Part shown: in pieces, positions 62,046-64,000 of the stretch
Layout of the letters: every line of letters starts with the position of its first letter
Position numbering within the stretch: position 1 is the first letter of the stretch
Program-made: the position numbers and the translations under genes
Source of the DNA: Verrucomicrobiaceae bacterium
GTDB lineage: Bacteria > Verrucomicrobiota > Verrucomicrobiia > Verrucomicrobiales > Verrucomicrobiaceae
Length of the DNA: 64,000 nt
Assembly: GCA_016795485.1 (NCBI GenBank)
Contig: JAEUHM010000020.1
Location: 1 to 64,000 of the forward strand
Direction: 5' to 3'
Notes under the pieces: model-generated
What the model was told of the DNA's origin: nothing
What the model saw: only the letters and a program-made list of their open reading frames with translations
The model's database searches: none

Positions 62046-62801
62046 ATGAAAAAGCTCATCCTGATCCAAAACGACTTCTCTGGTGCCGGCAAGAGCACCG
62101 TGGTGCGACTCCTCCGCCGTTACCTCACTCAGCACTCGGTTGCTCACCAGTTCCTAGTCTTGGACGAGGAAGAGTCGAGTATTGAGCCAGACGCGGCATA
62201 CATCAATCCAGGGCCAACAACACTGAAGCAACTGGTCGGTGCGTTGGACGAATCAGAGATTACAATCGTCGAGGCTGCCTCAGGTCAGGGTGAAATGTTC
62301 ATGAAACTCTATGAGCGCCACCAACTCAGCGACGTGCTGCACGAAATGGGTGTAGAGACAACAGTCATCGTGCCAGTCAGCAACGACACAGAGAGCTTTG
62401 ACGCTGTCACCCATGCAGCTGAAGTCTATGCGGACAACGTCCAATACCTTATCGCCCACAGCACCACCAGCGCTTATGACGAAGATGATGGCAGTTGGGA
62501 TAGCAGCTATGCAGCACGAGTGATGGATATGTTCGAGGCTGTCGAACTCAAGATACCTGCCGCCACCGTAGAGATGGAGGGCATGTTCCGCGCCGCACAT
62601 ACCGATCTTGCTTGTTCCCTTCTCGATGACGACTCAGAGACCTTCGGCAAGGACTACACCAAATGGCTACGCCGTGCCATTGGCCAAGTGGAGACAGCCC
62701 GTCAATATCTCTTCGGTGACGCATTTCGCTCCCTTCTCGACACCTCCAAAGAGCCTGCAACACGGGGCCGCCGCAACAAAAAGGCAATGATGGAGGTCTA
62801 A
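62046..62801 (+). CDS. Orphan ParA/TraL-like P-loop ATPase
   Basis: The 251-residue protein starts MKKLILIQNDFSGAGKSTVV, a Walker A of the deviant ParA/SIMIBI type, though without the first glycine and signature lysine of KGGxGK. Later segments, TIVEAASGQGEMF (a possible Walker B-like acidic strand) and TTVIVPVSNDTESF, resemble MinD/ParA and conjugal-transfer TraL ATPases. The tail (RGRRNKKAMMEV) is basic. No parB, tra or plasmid gene is adjacent, so a role in partition, cargo positioning or transfer is speculative. It sits behind the AT-rich leader, convergent with ilvE across a terminator. Confidence 0.6.
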   Translation: MKKLILIQNDFSGAGKSTVVRLLRRYLTQHSVAHQFLVLDEEESSIEPDAAYINPGPTTLKQLVGALDESEITIVEAASGQGEMFMKLYERHQLSDVLHEMGVETTVIVPVSNDTESFDAVTHAAEVYADNVQYLIAHSTTSAYDEDDGSWDSSYAARVMDMFEAVELKIPAATVEMEGMFRAAHTDLACSLLDDDSETFGKDYTKWLRRAIGQVETARQYLFGDAFRSLLDTSKEPATRGRRNKKAMMEV

Positions 62802-62835
62802 TCCAAAAGTCCCTCCCCAGAACCAAGACAAAACA

Positions 62836-62872
62836 AAACGCCGCATCTGGAGACGATCCAGATGCGGCGTTT
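62836..62872. terminator. Bidirectional intrinsic terminator
   Basis: AAACGCCGCATCTGG (62836-62850) and CCAGATGCGGCGTTT (62858-62872) form a perfect 15-bp stem around a 7-base loop. On the minus strand it is followed by a T-rich run (TTTTGTTTTGT), right after the ilvE stop at 62888. On the plus strand TTTAGGTTT follows. It terminates ilvE and probably the P-loop ATPase gene as well. Confidence 0.9.
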
Positions 62873-62887
62873 AGGTTTCTTAGATTG

Positions 62888-63766
62888 TTACTCCTTGTAA
62901 GGCACAGGAGAGCCCTCGGAGTTGGCTAGCACTTTGAATGCTTCGATGATTTTCAGCGTGGTTGGTCCAGGTTTCCCGCTTCCGATGGGCCTTGTGTCAA
63001 GCATCACAGCTGGCAGTGCTTCCGCTGCCGTCCCTGTGAGGAAACACTCATCCGCAGTGTAAACATCAAACCGAGTCATCATCACCTCGTGGCACGGGAT
63101 GCTCATTTTGTTCAAGAGTTCCATCACAGCGCGACGTGTAATGCCGTCGAGAGCCCCTGATGAGATGGTGGGGGTGTAAACCTCGCCGTTTTTGATGATG
63201 AAGACATTGTCTCCTGTGCATTCAGCCACATATCCCTGCTCGTTGAGCATGATGCCCTCGTCACAACCCGCCTGGAGGCACTCGATCTTGGCCATCACAT
63301 TGTTCAGGTAGTTCAGTGACTTGACCTGAGGGCTCAGTGCAGCAGGAGCTGGACGTCTTGTAGCACAAGTGATCAGTTTGAGTCCGTGGTCATAGGCCTC
63401 CTGCGGGTACAACTTGATGCCTGCGGCAATGATGATGACGCTCGGCTTTGGACAACGATTTGGGTCCAGACCTAGAGTGCCTACTCCACGAGTCACAACG
63501 AGGCGAATGTATCCATCACGCAGTCCATTAGCCGCAACTGTCTCGACCGTGGCGCGCTCCATTTCCTCAAAAGTAATTGGGATGTTGAGAGAGATTGCTC
63601 GTGCACAAGCATAGAGCCGCTTCAAGTGCTCGGTGAGACGGAAAACCCTTCCGCTGTAGATGCGGATGCCTTCAAACACGCCATCGCCATAAAGCAGGCC
63701 GTGGTCAAAGACCGAGATCTTGGCGTCTTTTTCGTCTAAAAGCTGTCCGTCGATATAGATTTTCAT
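62888..63766 (-). CDS. ilvE: Branched-chain amino-acid aminotransferase
   Basis: ATG at 63766 (MKIYIDGQLLDEKDAKISVF) gives 292 residues; a frame extending to 63811 lies in non-coding DNA. Fold-type IV motifs are DHGLLYGDGVFEGIRIYSG, PLP lysine in PQVKSLNYLNNVMAK (Lys149), and EGYVAECTGDNVFIIK-like ahead of ALDGITRRAVMEL. These match IlvE, transferring the amino group between glutamate and branched 2-oxoacids; 4-amino-4-deoxychorismate lyase is a related alternative with less fit. It is 45 bases beyond the ABC gene stop and may be co-transcribed. Confidence 0.93.
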   Translation of the reverse strand: MKIYIDGQLLDEKDAKISVFDHGLLYGDGVFEGIRIYSGRVFRLTEHLKRLYACARAISLNIPITFEEMERATVETVAANGLRDGYIRLVVTRGVGTLGLDPNRCPKPSVIIIAAGIKLYPQEAYDHGLKLITCATRRPAPAALSPQVKSLNYLNNVMAKIECLQAGCDEGIMLNEQGYVAECTGDNVFIIKNGEVYTPTISSGALDGITRRAVMELLNKMSIPCHEVMMTRFDVYTADECFLTGTAAEALPAVMLDTRPIGSGKPGPTTLKIIEAFKVLANSEGSPVPYKE

Positions 63767-63811
63767 GAAAAAAGGGGCGGCGTTGTTAGCACAGGCATCC
63801 AAGGATGGCAA

Positions 63812-64000
63812 TCATTCCTCGACTAGCACACCATCCTGCAAAATCAGTCTCCGGTCTCCCCGGAGTGCCATCTGGCGGTCATGAGTCACCACGATAAGGG
63901 TTTTTCCGCTCTCCTTCACTACCTCAAGGAGCATGTCCATTACCCCACCACCAGTGCCTGCATCCAAGTTTCCCGTAGGTTCATCCGCAAAGAGCACTCG
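63812..64000 (-). CDS. ABC transporter ATP-binding protein, C-terminal part
   Basis: The gene runs off the right edge; the last 62 codons are visible. LFADEPTGNLDAGTGGGVMD contains Walker B (LLFADEP) and the D-loop, and LIVVTHDRQMALRGDRRLIL the H-loop (His), followed by ILQDGVLVEE. The DEPTGNLD pattern is typical of LolD/MacB-type ATPases that export lipoproteins or antibiotics. The Walker A and signature motifs must lie beyond 64000. It precedes ilvE on the same strand. Confidence 0.92.
   Translation of the reverse strand, partial: RVLFADEPTGNLDAGTGGGVMDMLLEVVKESGKTLIVVTHDRQMALRGDRRLILQDGVLVEE

Overview
The window looks like a chromosomal segment of a Verrucomicrobia-type bacterium (PVC superphylum), most likely near Prosthecobacter/Verrucomicrobium; the genus is inference. 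The evidence is the gene mix: a DUF1549/DUF1553 (PSD1-type) protein with an N-terminal haem motif, two large PVC-type haem-binding CxxCH proteins, several S1 sulfatases, SGNH hydrolases, a YHYH protein, a secreted animal-type haem peroxidase and a HAF-repeat-like protein. A heptose epimerase gene and a beta-barrel porin indicate a Gram-negative envelope. No phage, transposase or CRISPR array was seen.

Layout. 1-6400: secreted peroxidase and YHYH genes, cardiolipin synthase, a sulfatase and a rhodanese. 6458-13429: a four-gene, translationally coupled operon (sialidase-SGNH fusion, ceramidase-like, PSD1-type, SGNH-esterase fusion) whose second half is clearly richer in G+C. 13711-17922: a coupled operon of response regulator, cupredoxin, sensor kinase and porin. 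18086-23566: HAF-like protein, sulfamidase-like sulfatase and a CxxCH dehydrogenase-like protein. 23662-30362: metabolism and cell-wall recycling, including an AmgK-MurU-like pair. 30711-35091: a secreted protease, unknown proteins, a putative anti-sigma factor and a sigma factor gene cut by an in-frame TAA.

35092-37723 is the most unusual stretch. An HNH endonuclease gene and a zinc-ribbon membrane-protein gene are each followed by a copy of an 83-bp repeat (72/83 identical, with imperfect dyad arms). The block is bracketed by a 27-28 bp inverted repeat. This looks like a small gene-cassette array, although no integrase is present and the integron core site is not conserved in both copies.

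37724-55673 is mostly housekeeping: LysE exporter, signal peptidase I, squalene/phytoene synthase, a sigma/anti-sigma-DUF3520 pair, purH, Mrp, tRNA-Ser, heptose epimerase, queA, and E1 alpha, E1 beta and E2 of a 2-oxoacid dehydrogenase. 55736-61880 returns to polysaccharide and sugar oxidation (GSDH-cytochrome fusion, CE15 esterase) plus a GT-C membrane protein. The window ends with an orphan P-loop ATPase behind a very AT-rich leader, ilvE, and the C-terminus of an ABC transporter ATPase.

Together the secreted sulfatases, sialidase, SGNH and CE15 esterases and multihaem dehydrogenases suggest growth on sulfated, acylated polysaccharides or glycoproteins, with periplasmic electron transfer. 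All functional calls rest on motif reading by eye; no database search was run.
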